Source of the DNA: Myxococcales bacterium
GTDB taxonomy: Bacteria; Myxococcota_A; Polyangia; Polyangiales; Ga0077539
Assembly (NCBI GenBank): GCA_016793325.1
Contig: JAEUKI010000094.1
Coordinates: 1-64,000, forward strand
Reading direction: 5' to 3'
DNA: 64,000 bases
Below, piece after piece: positions 15,712 to 27,290 of this stretch (its first letter is position 1; each line of letters opens with the position of its first letter). The position numbers and the translations under genes were made by a program. The notes beneath the pieces were generated by a model that was not told the DNA's origin, did no database searches, and saw only the letters and a program-made list of their open reading frames with translations.

Positions 15712-18498
15712 TCAGTCCTCGGGCTCTTCGCGGACGACCTCGACGACCGCCGCCTCGGGGTCGAGCAAGAACCCGTCGTCTCGGCTCTGGATCAGCTTCG
15801 CGAGCCCCATCTGCCGCAGCCGCGTGAGCGTCACGTACACGCGGTTTCGCGCGGCGCTCGCGAGCGCTTGCTCGCCCGGCCAGCCCGCGGCGAAGAGCGC
15901 CTCGAGCGCGAGCCCACGGCCGGGCGCGTCGATCCGCTCGCGCGCGAGCCGCGCGAGGATCAACCGCGCAGCCCTTGATTTTTGCAGGCGAACCGAGCGC
16001 TCGTCCCCGACGCGAAACCAACGAGCCTCGGGCCCGACGACCAGCACCGACGCCGGATCGCCCTTGCTCGTCACCGTCGTCGCAGCGTCCGTCGCACCCG
16101 TGGCGAGCGCGAGCGTCTGCTCGAGCGCGCGAATCGCGACGCGCACGTCTTCCGACGAGTCCGCGGCGCCGGGGCCTCCTTCGGGCGATGGCGCGCGAGC
16201 CTTCGCGATCGCAGCGACGGCGTCCTCGACGCGCCCCGCGCGCGATCGATCGTCGGACGACGCGAGCGCAGCGTGCGCCCGCGCGAGCGCCAAGACGTGC
16301 CGCGTCGAGAGCGTCTCGATCCCGTCCGCCGCGCGATCGGCGACCTCGAAGTGCCGCGTCGCGCTTCGCGCGTCTCCGAGCCTCGCGTCGATCACCGCGA
16401 TCGTCGCCGAGGCCATCGCGAGATACTGGCGATCCCCCGTGTCGCTGAGCGCCTTCGCGGCGTGAACCAACGTCGCGCGAGCCTCTTCGTAGCGTCCTTG
16501 CTCGAGCTCGACCGTGGCGAGGTAGCGCGAGACGACCCCCTCGAGCATGCGATCGCCCACGCCGCGGTGGATCGCGATGGACGCCAGCAAGCGCTCGCGG
16601 GCCTCTGCGAAGCGCCCGCGCGACTGCGCGACGCGGCCTTGAATTGCGAGCACATACCCCTCGGTGCGGCGGTCCTGGGTCTCCGACAAAACAGCGAGCG
16701 AATCTGCAGACAGATCCTGCGCATCTTCGACGCGACCGACGCTCAGCGACGCCTGCGCGAGCTGCGCGAGCGCGACGGCCTCGTACCGCCGGTCGCCCGT
16801 CGTTCGCGCGTGCGTCAACGCGGTGCGCGCGAGGGCGAGCGCGTTTTGTGCGTGTCCGCGCCAGAGTTCGGCGCCAGCGAGCGCGACGAGGAGGTCGCCC
16901 TCGAGCGCAGGGTCGTCGAGCTCGCGGACGATGGCCTTCGCGGCGTCGAAGCGCTCGGCGGCTTCATCGGGGTGCTCGGCGAGGTCGAAGAGCACCGCGA
17001 GCCGCGTCAGGGCCCGAGCTTCGTCTGCGCGCGCGCGACACGCACGAGCGGCCTCGAGCGCGCTTCGAAAGCGAAGGAGGCTGTCGGCCACGCGGCCGCG
17101 GAGGAGCTCGGCGGTCGCCAGCGTAAACAGCGCCCGGGCTCGAACGACCGTCGCGGGCCCTTCGACCGAGAGCGCCTCGTCGAGCATCGCGAGGTACGGA
17201 TCGAGGCGCCCTGCGGCGGACGCGAGCAACACGGGGTCGAGCAGCAACAGCGCACGCAGCGCAGCGTCCGCGCGCTCGGCGTCGAGGGGCTCCGAGGCGA
17301 GCGCGCGCGCGCACACAGCGAGGAGGTTGTCCGCGTCGACCGAGAGCCTACGCGCGTCGAGACGCGGGAGCTGCGCCGCGCCGGGGTCTGCAAAACAACC
17401 GAGAAAATACCGCTCGTGCCGCGCGCGCGCGTTCGCCCCCTCGCCGGTGAGCGCGAGCTTCTCTTCGGCGTACTCGCGGAGACACTCGAGCAGACCGAAG
17501 CGACGCTCGCCGCGCGCGCTGTCCGTCGTCGAGACGCGCACGAGCGACTTTCGATGGAGCGCTTGCAGCACATCGAGCACCGGCGGCGCGTCGGGTCCGC
17601 CGTCGAGCACGCGCAGCGCAGCGTCGATCGAGAAGCCCCCGCGAAACACAGAGCACTGCGCGAACACGGACCGCTCGTGGGGAGCGAGGAGCTCCCACGA
17701 CCCGTCGATCGTCGCGCGAAGGGCCGTCTGGCGCGTGGGGGCTCCGCGGGCTCCGCCCGAGAGCAGCTCGAAGGGACGCGCGAGCCACGCGAGCAATTGA
17801 CGCGGGGCGAGGACGTCCGCGCGCGCCGCGCACAGCTCGATCGCGAGGGGAACCCCCTCGAGGCGCCGCACGATTTCAGCGATGGACGCGGCGTCCTCGT
17901 CCGAGAACTGCACCCCAGCGCGCGCCGCGCTCGCGACAAAGAGCTGTGACGCCGCGAAGCCAACGAGCTCTCCAGCGCGCGTCTCCAACGGCGGAAGCGC
18001 GAGGGGCTCGAGCTCGACGCACACCTCGGTCGCGAGCCGCAGTCGCTCGCGCGACGTCACGACGAACGAGACCGAGTCGGCCAGCGAGAGCCACGGCCCG
18101 AGCATCCGCGGGGCGTGCTCGACGAGCTGCTCCATGTTGTCGAGAACGACCACCGAGAGCCCCGCGCTGCGCAACGCGCGCCCGAGCTCGTCTACCGCGT
18201 CGTCCGACGAGCCCACGGCGAGCAAGGGCACACCGAGCGCGCGCGCGACAGCGGCGCACGCGTCGTCGAGGTCGCGGCACTCGCTGAGGTCGCAGAACAC
18301 CGACGCTTCACCGCAGCGGCGCGCCCACTCTTGCGCGATCCGCGTCTTGCCCATCCCTCCGCTGCCGGTGATCGTCACGAGGCGCGCTCGTTCGGCGCGG
18401 AGGCGATCGAGGATCACGAGCTCGCGCTCGCGTCCAACGAAGCTCGGGAGCGACGCGAGCTCGACCCACGCGGGAGCAGGCGCCGACGCCACGCTCAC
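15712..18498 (-). CDS. STAND-type ATPase regulator with C-terminal winged helix
   Basis: A 928-residue regulator. Residues 20-330 form an NB-ARC/AAA-like ATPase: FVGRERE, Walker A GSGGMGKT (45-52, Lys51), hhhhDN (VVLDN) as Walker B, and a TSRERLR sensor-1 arginine motif. Residues 400-780 are a long array of TPR-like helices (for example RYEAVALAQLAQASLSVGRVEDAQ, TEGYVLAIQGRVAQSRGRFAEAR). Residues 830-915 resemble an OmpR-type winged helix (SVRLQKSRAARLILARL, NRVYVTLTRLRQMGLAKLI, DGFLLDP). Related LuxR/SARP regulators put the DNA-binding domain at the N-terminus or use a LuxR helix-turn-helix; here it is C-terminal. It should sense a ligand through the TPR region and bind DNA when ATP-bound. 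The target genes are unknown. Confidence 0.85.
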   Translation of the reverse strand: MSVASAPAPAWVELASLPSFVGRERELVILDRLRAERARLVTITGSGGMGKTRIAQEWARRCGEASVFCDLSECRDLDDACAAVARALGVPLLAVGSSDDAVDELGRALRSAGLSVVVLDNMEQLVEHAPRMLGPWLSLADSVSFVVTSRERLRLATEVCVELEPLALPPLETRAGELVGFAASQLFVASAARAGVQFSDEDAASIAEIVRRLEGVPLAIELCAARADVLAPRQLLAWLARPFELLSGGARGAPTRQTALRATIDGSWELLAPHERSVFAQCSVFRGGFSIDAALRVLDGGPDAPPVLDVLQALHRKSLVRVSTTDSARGERRFGLLECLREYAEEKLALTGEGANARARHERYFLGCFADPGAAQLPRLDARRLSVDADNLLAVCARALASEPLDAERADAALRALLLLDPVLLASAAGRLDPYLAMLDEALSVEGPATVVRARALFTLATAELLRGRVADSLLRFRSALEAARACRARADEARALTRLAVLFDLAEHPDEAAERFDAAKAIVRELDDPALEGDLLVALAGAELWRGHAQNALALARTALTHARTTGDRRYEAVALAQLAQASLSVGRVEDAQDLSADSLAVLSETQDRRTEGYVLAIQGRVAQSRGRFAEARERLLASIAIHRGVGDRMLEGVVSRYLATVELEQGRYEEARATLVHAAKALSDTGDRQYLAMASATIAVIDARLGDARSATRHFEVADRAADGIETLSTRHVLALARAHAALASSDDRSRAGRVEDAVAAIAKARAPSPEGGPGAADSSEDVRVAIRALEQTLALATGATDAATTVTSKGDPASVLVVGPEARWFRVGDERSVRLQKSRAARLILARLARERIDAPGRGLALEALFAAGWPGEQALASAARNRVYVTLTRLRQMGLAKLIQSRDDGFLLDPEAAVVEVVREEPED

Positions 18499-18532
18499 CG
18501 CCGTGTTGGCCCAGCCACGACGCGTCGAGCGC

Positions 18533-19596
18533 TCACTCGAAGGACTCGAGCGAGAGCGACGTGTCCGGCTTGTACTGCCAGAACCGCCCGTCCGGCGTAC
18601 GGTAGAACGCCGCGGGGAGCCTGGGCCAATCGCGCTCGCCCGTCGCCGAGCCGCGCGAGACGGGGTACGAGCACGCCGCGCGACACAGCATGCTGTTCAG
18701 GTCGTTGCAGAGGCTCGCGCAGCGGGCGCGCTCGACGAAGTAGTTTCCGTCGCCGTTGCTGACGAGGGTGGCGACCGGGAGGGTGCTGCCCGCGATGGGG
18801 CCCGTGGGCGTGCCCGCGCCGCTCCAGCGAAAGAGCCCCGCGTTGGTCCCGAGCAGCGCGGCGCCCGCTTCGGCTGGCGCGAGCCGCGTGAGCTCTTGGC
18901 CTGCGACAGGGCTCGCGACCACGGCCCACATCCCGTCTTTGTACCGACGAAACCGAGGTGTCATCGGGTTGAACGGGTCGTTGCTCAGCACGAGGACGTC
19001 CGTCGCCGAGAGCGCCGCGAAGCCCTCGAGGATCTGCGTCCCCGAGGTGGCTGGGGCGACGCGGAGCATGGTTCCGTCGTAGTACGCGAAGGCGCTGTTG
19101 GCGGCGAACCACACGCTGTTCGACGCGAGCACTTGAATGCGTGTGACCGAGCCCGCGACGCCCGCCGCCGCTTGGCCGATGGGGGTCCAGCCGACTCCGT
19201 TCCACCGGAGAAACGCGACGCCCGGCTCGGGCGAATCGCAGCCCTCGACGATCGCGTAGCCCTCCGTGGGCGACACCATCGCGAGCGCCGCCGCGCGCCC
19301 GAACCCCGCCGGAACAGTCGTGTCCGTCCACTGCGCTCCGTCCCACCGCGCGATCGCGAGCGTCCGGTTCTGGCAGCCGGTCGCCTCGACCGAGCCCGCG
19401 ACGAACACGTCGTTGGCGCTCGTGCCCGCGACGGCCCCGACGAAGCTCCCGAGCCGACCACGAAACACGTCCGCGTTGATCCGTCCTGGGCTCTCTTGGC
19501 GATAGGGCGAGCATGCGGCCGCGGCGGCGACCACGGCACACACAATCAACGCTCGTGCGCGAGACACGCGGGACGGGCTGGACACAGTCGAGCGCA

Positions 19597-19597
<1 letters not shown>
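18533..19597 (-). CDS. hypothetical lipoprotein, propeller-like
   Basis: A 354-residue lipoprotein (Cys29 in AAAACS after a basic, hydrophobic signal). The body has repeated strands of the form W-[DN]-G-x-x-W and L-W-F-A (ARWDGAQWTDTTV, LRWNGVGWTPIG, FAYYDGTMLRVA, FRRYKDGMWAVV, LFRWSGAGTPTG), suggesting a six-bladed beta-propeller, then a Cys-rich tail (ARCASLCNDLNSMLCRAACSYP). No enzymatic motif is seen. The start ATG at 19597 overlaps the gcvP stop by one base (TGATG), so it is translated downstream of gcvP, although no metabolic link is evident. It resembles the 7233-8978 protein in strand pattern but not in overall sequence. Confidence 0.72.
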
Positions 19598-22485
<2,888 letters not shown>

Positions 22486-22782
22486 GAGCGCGGTGTATAC
22501 CGCTACGGAGTGGCCAGCGGAAGCTACCGCCAAGCGCGCAAAAGCTCCGACGCAGCGAGTCGTCGAAATGTGGCGATCGTGGGTAAGGTGTCGGAGGGAT
22601 GGCGACAGCGCTCGAAGCGACCGCGTTGGGTGCGTTGTGTGCGCTCGCGGTGTGCATCGCGTCGGCGCAAAACGTTCGCGTGGGAAACGAGCGTGGCGCG
22701 AGCACGAGAGGAAGACGCGCCGCGCCCGTTTCCTTCGCGATTGCGTCACGCGGGTTCCACCCGCGATCGCCTCGCGCTCGCT
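22486..22782. other. leader region upstream of gcvP
   Basis: About 297 bp between the end of the histidine kinase gene and the gcvP start, both on the minus strand. A TATACA-like -10 sequence lies at 22495-22500, only about 10 bp before the gcvP ATG, so a short-leader transcript is possible. I looked for glycine-riboswitch features (GGAGAG, paired aptamers) and found none. A plus-strand frame through this stretch has a signal-like N-terminus but runs antisense into the kinase gene and is not called. Confidence 0.35.
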
Positions 22783-24066
22783 TCACCGCCACGCGGGCAG
22801 CCGCACCGTCAGCCGCGCGCCGCGCGCGCGAGCGCCGTCGAACGCAGCGTCACCGCCGTGGATCATCGCGACGTGGGCGATCAGCGCCAGACCGAGCCCC
22901 TGCCCTTCGGCGCCTGCTCGCTTCGCGGCCTCCCCTCGCACAAACGGCTCGAACAGCTGCTGTCGCTCGCGCTCGGACACGCCGGGGCCGTCGTCCTCGA
23001 CGCTGAGCTCGACGACGTCGCCCCGTCGTTCGACCGCCACGCGGACGGATCGCGCGCCGAATTTCAAGCTGTTGTCGATCGCGTTGCGAAGGAGCATCCC
23101 GAGCAGCGCGCCGTCGCCGCGCACGAGCCCTTCGTCCCGCGCATCACGCTCGATCGTCCTCGAGAACTCCCTGCAAATCTCCTCGGCCACCGCCTCGAGC
23201 GAGACAGGTTCACCGGCGCCGAGCAGGCGCGAGTCCGCGAGGACCAGCACGCGATCCATGCGCCGCGAGAGCTCTTCGGCGAGGGCGGCGATCTGCGGCG
23301 ACGCGCCTTGCTCCGCTTGAAGCTCTGCCTCGGCGCGCAGCGCGGTCAGCGGCGTTCGCATCTCGTGCGCGGCGTTGAACGCGAACCGCCGCGCCTGCGC
23401 CAAGCTCTCGGACAGGCGTCGAATCGTGCGTTCGAGCGCCGCCCGCAGCGCGTCGAGCTCGACGTAGCCCGTGGCCGATCCGATCGCTCGCTCGTCGGGC
23501 CGGTCGACATCGATCGCGTCGACGCTGTTGCGAAGCGCTGTGAGCGGCTCGAGCGAACGCGACGCCACGCGCCCGCTCGACCACGCAGCGAGCGCGCTCA
23601 CGATCGCGACGGCGCCGAGCAACGCCCACACGAACGTCCATCGGTAGCGGGCCAACGCCACCAACGTCGATCGCGCCACCAATCGATGGTCCCGCGCGCT
23701 CGTGACGCACTCGCGAACGAGGGTGTTCCACTCGACGGTGCGGCAGCCGACGGGCGCGGTCGTCGCAAAATCGCCGCTGATCCGGAGGTCGCCGCGATAG
23801 ACCGCGAGGCGCACCCCCGTGTGCTCGATCTCGCGCTGCTCTTCGGCCGCGACCTGCCGCGCCGAAGAATCGTCGCGCGCCTCGATCGCGAGCTCTCGGT
23901 CGAGCTGCCCCAGCAGATCGCGCAAGCGTCGATCCTCTTGGGCGATCGCCATGCTCCAGCTCAACGCGCCGAAGACGAGCGCGGTCGCGACGGCGCCGAC
24001 CACCGCCACGAGGACGACCACGGACGCGATGCGCGCGCGCAACGAGCGCTCACTCGCCGAGCGCAT
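22783..24066 (-). CDS. sensor histidine kinase, envelope-located
   Basis: A 427-residue two-component sensor. A first transmembrane helix spans about residues 12-38. A short periplasmic region (about 40-142) contains two cysteines (C108, C120). A second helix spans about 144-164, followed by a HAMP-like linker. The H-box is FAFNAAHEMRTPLT with phospho-His234. The N-box is around RNAIDNSLKF (327-336), G1 is DDGPGV (358-363) and G2 is GQGLGLA (388-394). This is the EnvZ/QseC-like architecture with an HATPase_c domain. The start ATG at 24066 lies 17 nt inside the response regulator gene, so the two are translated together. It is transcribed away from the RND efflux operon and probably senses its inducing metal; the periplasmic region is too short to show a site. 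Confidence 0.92.
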   Translation of the reverse strand: MRSASERSLRARIASVVVLVAVVGAVATALVFGALSWSMAIAQEDRRLRDLLGQLDRELAIEARDDSSARQVAAEEQREIEHTGVRLAVYRGDLRISGDFATTAPVGCRTVEWNTLVRECVTSARDHRLVARSTLVALARYRWTFVWALLGAVAIVSALAAWSSGRVASRSLEPLTALRNSVDAIDVDRPDERAIGSATGYVELDALRAALERTIRRLSESLAQARRFAFNAAHEMRTPLTALRAEAELQAEQGASPQIAALAEELSRRMDRVLVLADSRLLGAGEPVSLEAVAEEICREFSRTIERDARDEGLVRGDGALLGMLLRNAIDNSLKFGARSVRVAVERRGDVVELSVEDDGPGVSERERQQLFEPFVRGEAAKRAGAEGQGLGLALIAHVAMIHGGDAAFDGARARGARLTVRLPAWR

Positions 24067-24706
24067 AGCCGCCTCCGCGAACGGTGCGAATCCATTCTGC
24101 GCCGAGCTTCTTGCGGATGCGCGCGACGAGCACATCGAGGCTCCGCGCGGACGACTCGTTGTCTTCGCCCCACACTTCTTCGAGGAGCTCGCCGCGCGAA
24201 ACGACGTTGCCCTTCGCGAGCGCCAAGCGGTCGAGCAGGCTCCACTCGCGCGCGGTGATCGGACACTCGTCGCCGTGGCGTGTCGCTCGGCGGGCGGCGA
24301 AGTCGAGCCGGACGGCGCCACGTTCGATCACCGTTGATCGCGCTGCGCCGCGACGGCGCCCGAGCGCGCGGATGCGATGCCTCAGCTCAGCCACGGCGAA
24401 CGGCTTCGCGAGAAAGTCATCGGCCCCCGCGTCGAAGCCCTCGAGCCGCTGCTCGATCGCGCTGTGCGCCGAGAGGATCAAGAGCGGAACGTCTGCGCCC
24501 CGCGTACGGATCGCCTTGCACCATTGGGCACCCCACCCATCGCCGAGCGCGAGGTCGAGCACGATGAGGTCGACGCCCTCTTCGCCGAGGACTCGGTCCG
24601 CCTCTGCGATGCTCGCCGCGAAGAGCGCCGCGTGTCCTTCCGACTGCAGCGCGCGCCCGACGAGCGCGCGAAGCTCTGGGTGATCGTCGACGACAAGCAC
24701 TCGCAT
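24050..24706 (-). CDS. OmpR/PhoB-family response regulator
   Basis: A 218-residue response regulator. Residues 1-115 are a receiver domain with acidic pair D7/D8, phospho-acceptor D51 (VLDLALGDG), S79 and K101 (AKPF). Residues 125-218 are an OmpR-type winged helix (ITAREWSLLDRLALAKGNVVSRGELLEEVWG, then SARSLDVLVARIRKKLG and IRTVRGGGYAL). It is the partner of the downstream kinase (17-nt overlap). Its start faces the RND operon across 108 bp that contain tandem GTTGAG boxes, a likely binding site for this family. It therefore probably controls both itself and the efflux genes. Confidence 0.95.
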   Translation of the reverse strand: MRVLVVDDHPELRALVGRALQSEGHAALFAASIAEADRVLGEEGVDLIVLDLALGDGWGAQWCKAIRTRGADVPLLILSAHSAIEQRLEGFDAGADDFLAKPFAVAELRHRIRALGRRRGAARSTVIERGAVRLDFAARRATRHGDECPITAREWSLLDRLALAKGNVVSRGELLEEVWGEDNESSARSLDVLVARIRKKLGAEWIRTVRGGGYALGE

Positions 24707-24772
24707 CGGGTCGAGCGTTTGTACCCCGCGCGCGCCCCCAGCGCCGCACCGCTCGCGCGCGCGTCCGGGCGC

Positions 24773-24795
24773 GTTGAGCTTCTGTTGAGGTTGTT
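24773..24795. promoter_or_regulatory. tandem GTTGAG boxes, candidate response-regulator operator
   Basis: GTTGAG occurs at 24773-24778 and 24784-24789, an 11-bp step (one helical turn), followed at once by GTTGTT at 24790-24795. Head-to-tail half-sites spaced by one turn are typical of OmpR-family binding sites. It lies 67 bp from the regulator start and about 20-40 bp before the GTG of the efflux operon, so binding could control both. This is a pattern observation; no consensus for this regulator is known. Confidence 0.45.
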
Positions 24796-24814
24796 CGTCT
24801 ACAGGTCGAGCGCC

Positions 24815-26158
24815 GTGATTCGACCAACGGACGCTCGGGTACGCCCTCGCGTGTGGCTCTTGCTGCTCGCGCTTTCGACGTGGTCGCTCGCGTGCGTCAC
24901 CCCGAGGACCACGCGGCAGGACGTGTCCGACGATGTCCGCGCGAGGACGGGGGCGACGCTGCGAGCGCAGCCGTCGAGCACGGCGTTTTCGCTGCCCGAC
25001 GGCGTGCGGCTCGACGACGGGCTCTCCGAGCGCGAAGCGATCGCGACCGCCCTGTGGAACAACGGCGCGTTTCAATCAGACCTCGCGCAGCTCGACGTCG
25101 CGCGCGCAGACCTCGCGGAGGCGGCGCTGCTGCCGAACCCGATTCTGTCGCTGGTGTTTCCGCTCGGGCCTCGACAGCTCGCCGCGGCGATCGCGATGCC
25201 CGTTGATTTTCTGTGGCAACGACCGAGGCGCGTCGAGCTCGCGCAGCGAGAGCTCGCGCGCGTGGGGCAGACGCTCGTGCAGGGCGCGATCGACCTCGCT
25301 CGGGACGCCCGCGTCGCCTACCTCGACGCGCAGCTCGCGACAGAGCGCGTTCGGCTCACGCGCGAAGCGCTCGCGCTGCTCGCCCAATCGAGGACCATCA
25401 CCTTCGCGCGCGTCGAGCTGGGAGACGCCCCGCCGGTCGAGCTCGCGCTCCTCGACGCCGACGCCGCCGCGATCGAGACGCGCGCCGCACAAGCCGCGGG
25501 CGAACGCGACAGCGCCCTCGCGAGACTCGCGCGCGCGATGGGAGCGCCCCGCCGCGCGCGCTGGGCTCTTGCGCCGTTTGCCCCGGCGCCCGAGCGAGCG
25601 CTGTCGCTCGATTCGCTGGTCGAGCGCGCGCTCTCGTCGAGGCCCGACGTCCGCGCCGCAGAGATCGCGATCGAGGCCGCCAGCGAGCGCGTCGGCTGGG
25701 AGAAGTCCCGCGCGTGGAACCTCATCGCCCTGCTCGACAGCGGCTTCACGAACAACACCTTCGGCGCCTCGCCAGGGCTGCGCGCAGAGCTCCCCCTCTT
25801 CTCGCGTAACCAAGGCGGGATCAGCCGCGCGGAGGCCGAGCTGAGCCGCGCTTCGTGGCGCTACGTCGCCGTTCGGCAGCAGGTCACGGCCGAGGTCGCG
25901 CTCGCGCTCGCGACGTTCGAACAAGCCGCCGCGCAGCGCCGAATCATCGAGCAGCGCGAGCTGCCAGCGGTCGAGCGGCTCGCGGCCCGCGCGCGACAAG
26001 ACCAGCAGCTCGGAGAGAGCGCGATGATCGTCGTGATCGACGCGACCCGGCGAACGGTGGACGTGCAGGCGCGCTTGCTCGAGAGCCGCGGGCTGGCAGC
26101 GAGGGCGTGGATCGAGCTCGAGCGGAGCGTCGGAGGGATGTCTCATGGGTCGCGTTGA
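24815..26158 (+). CDS. outer-membrane factor of RND efflux system (CusC/CzcC-like lipoprotein)
   Basis: A 447-residue TolC-family channel. The GTG at 24815 (VIRPTDARVRPRVWLLLL) gives a signal with a lipobox SLAC and acylated Cys27, as in OprM/CusC. The body has the family's two-repeat layout of long helical hairpins with Ala/Arg/Glu-rich heptads (ELAQRELARVGQTLVQGAIDLARDARVAYLDAQLATERV; second half AEIAIEAASERVGW, AEAELSRASW, RQQVTAEVALALATFEQAAAQRRIIEQRELP). Porin-like strands around PNPILSLVFPLG and NLIALLDSGFTNN would insert in the outer membrane. It is the first gene of the operon and overlaps the adaptor gene by 14 nt. Confidence 0.9.
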   Translation: MIRPTDARVRPRVWLLLLALSTWSLACVTPRTTRQDVSDDVRARTGATLRAQPSSTAFSLPDGVRLDDGLSEREAIATALWNNGAFQSDLAQLDVARADLAEAALLPNPILSLVFPLGPRQLAAAIAMPVDFLWQRPRRVELAQRELARVGQTLVQGAIDLARDARVAYLDAQLATERVRLTREALALLAQSRTITFARVELGDAPPVELALLDADAAAIETRAAQAAGERDSALARLARAMGAPRRARWALAPFAPAPERALSLDSLVERALSSRPDVRAAEIAIEAASERVGWEKSRAWNLIALLDSGFTNNTFGASPGLRAELPLFSRNQGGISRAEAELSRASWRYVAVRQQVTAEVALALATFEQAAAQRRIIEQRELPAVERLAARARQDQQLGESAMIVVIDATRRTVDVQARLLESRGLAARAWIELERSVGGMSHGSR

Positions 26159-27290
26159 ATTCTGGTGCGCGGTGTGCTGCGCCTCGTTCGTCCACTGCGC
26201 GCCGCCCGCGGCGACCCGCGCTGCGAGCGCCGCCCGCCCCGCGCACGAGGCGCGCGGGACGGTCTTGAGCCGCGAGCAGGCCCGGCGGATCGACCTGCGC
26301 GCCGAGCGCGTCTCGCTCGACGCGATCGAGACGACGCGCGCGTTCGTCGGAGAAGTCCTCGCGCCGCCGGGCCGCTCGGTGACCCTCACCGCGCCGATCG
26401 CGGGAACGGTGCGTTGGAGCGCGACGCGCCCGCTCGCCGCGGGGCAGCACGTCGCCGCTCGCTCGGCGTTCATGACGATCCAGCCGCTCGCGCCTGCGGA
26501 TCGCGACGTGCGAGCGCAGGCGAGCCGACAAGTCGCGCTCGCAGCGGCGCGGGTGACGCTCGCCGAGCAGCGACTGCAGCGGACCTCGGCCCTGCAGCAG
26601 CGCGACTCGTCGAGCCGCCGCGCGGTCGAAGAAGCGCAGGCCGAGCTCGACAGCGCGCGCGCCGAGCTCCGCGCCGCGAGGGCTCGGCAGTCCACGCTCT
26701 CGAGCGGACCGATGAACGCGGATGTCACGCTCGCGGTGCGCGCGCCGGTGGACGCGCGGATCCGCGCGCTCACGGTGGCCGATGGTCAGGTCGTCGCAGC
26801 GGGGGCTCCGCTCGCCGAGCTCGTCGACACGAGCGCGCGATGGGTGCGCGTGCCCGTTGCGCTCGCCGAGTGGTCGGTCTTCGACGGAGCCACGGACGTA
26901 CGAGCCTTCCTCGGCGACGAGCGCGCGAGGGTCGCGCTCGCCGCGATCGACGGGCCGCCCACGGCGGACTTTGCCAACGCGACGCGCGATCGATGGTTCA
27001 TCGCGCCCGCGGAGGTTGCCTGGCCGCCAGGGGCGCGGGTCACGGTCGAAGTGCGCAAGCCTGGCGCGAGGCGTCCGACGGTCGCGATCGAGGGAGTCCT
27101 CTTCGACGCGCTGGGCAGCGCGTTTGTGTACGTCGAGCGCGGGCCGTTGACCTTCGAACGACAGCGGGTCCGCGTCGAGGCGATCGACGCCGAGCGCGCG
27201 ACGATCGCCTCGGGGCTGAGCGACGACGCGGTCGTCGTCACGCGGGGAGCGGTCGAGCTCGCGGGCCTCGACGCGCCAGGAGGACACTGA
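26145..27290 (+). CDS. RND efflux periplasmic adaptor subunit (CusB/CzcB-like)
   Basis: A 381-residue membrane-fusion protein linking the RND pump to the outer-membrane channel. It has a signal-like start, then a barrel-sandwich half (SVTLTAPIAGTVRWSATRPLAAGQHVAARSAFMTI), a coiled-coil hairpin (about 120-190; DRDVRAQASRQVALAAARVTLAEQRLQR...EEAQAELDSARAELRAARARQ), the second lipoyl half (LAVRAPVDARIRALTVADGQVVAAGAPLAEL) and a beta-barrel (PVALAEWSVFDGA...PGARVTVEVRKPG). The stop overlaps the RND permease start as TGATG. No His- or Met-rich metal loop is seen, so the metal is uncertain. The 14-nt overlap with the channel gene supports one transcript. Confidence 0.9.
   Translation: MGRVEFWCAVCCASFVHCAPPAATRAASAARPAHEARGTVLSREQARRIDLRAERVSLDAIETTRAFVGEVLAPPGRSVTLTAPIAGTVRWSATRPLAAGQHVAARSAFMTIQPLAPADRDVRAQASRQVALAAARVTLAEQRLQRTSALQQRDSSSRRAVEEAQAELDSARAELRAARARQSTLSSGPMNADVTLAVRAPVDARIRALTVADGQVVAAGAPLAELVDTSARWVRVPVALAEWSVFDGATDVRAFLGDERARVALAAIDGPPTADFANATRDRWFIAPAEVAWPPGARVTVEVRKPGARRPTVAIEGVLFDALGSAFVYVERGPLTFERQRVRVEAIDAERATIASGLSDDAVVVTRGAVELAGLDAPGGH

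Noticed and set aside
22486..22600. Glycine riboswitch upstream of gcvP
   Set aside because: No GGAGAG-type core or paired aptamer helices are visible on the minus strand before the gcvP start.
22599..23006. Plus-strand frame with a signal-like start (MATALEATALGALCALAVCIASA)
   Set aside because: It runs antisense through the end of the histidine kinase gene and becomes an Arg/Ala string after about 40 residues. The hydrophobic start is not followed by a plausible mature protein.
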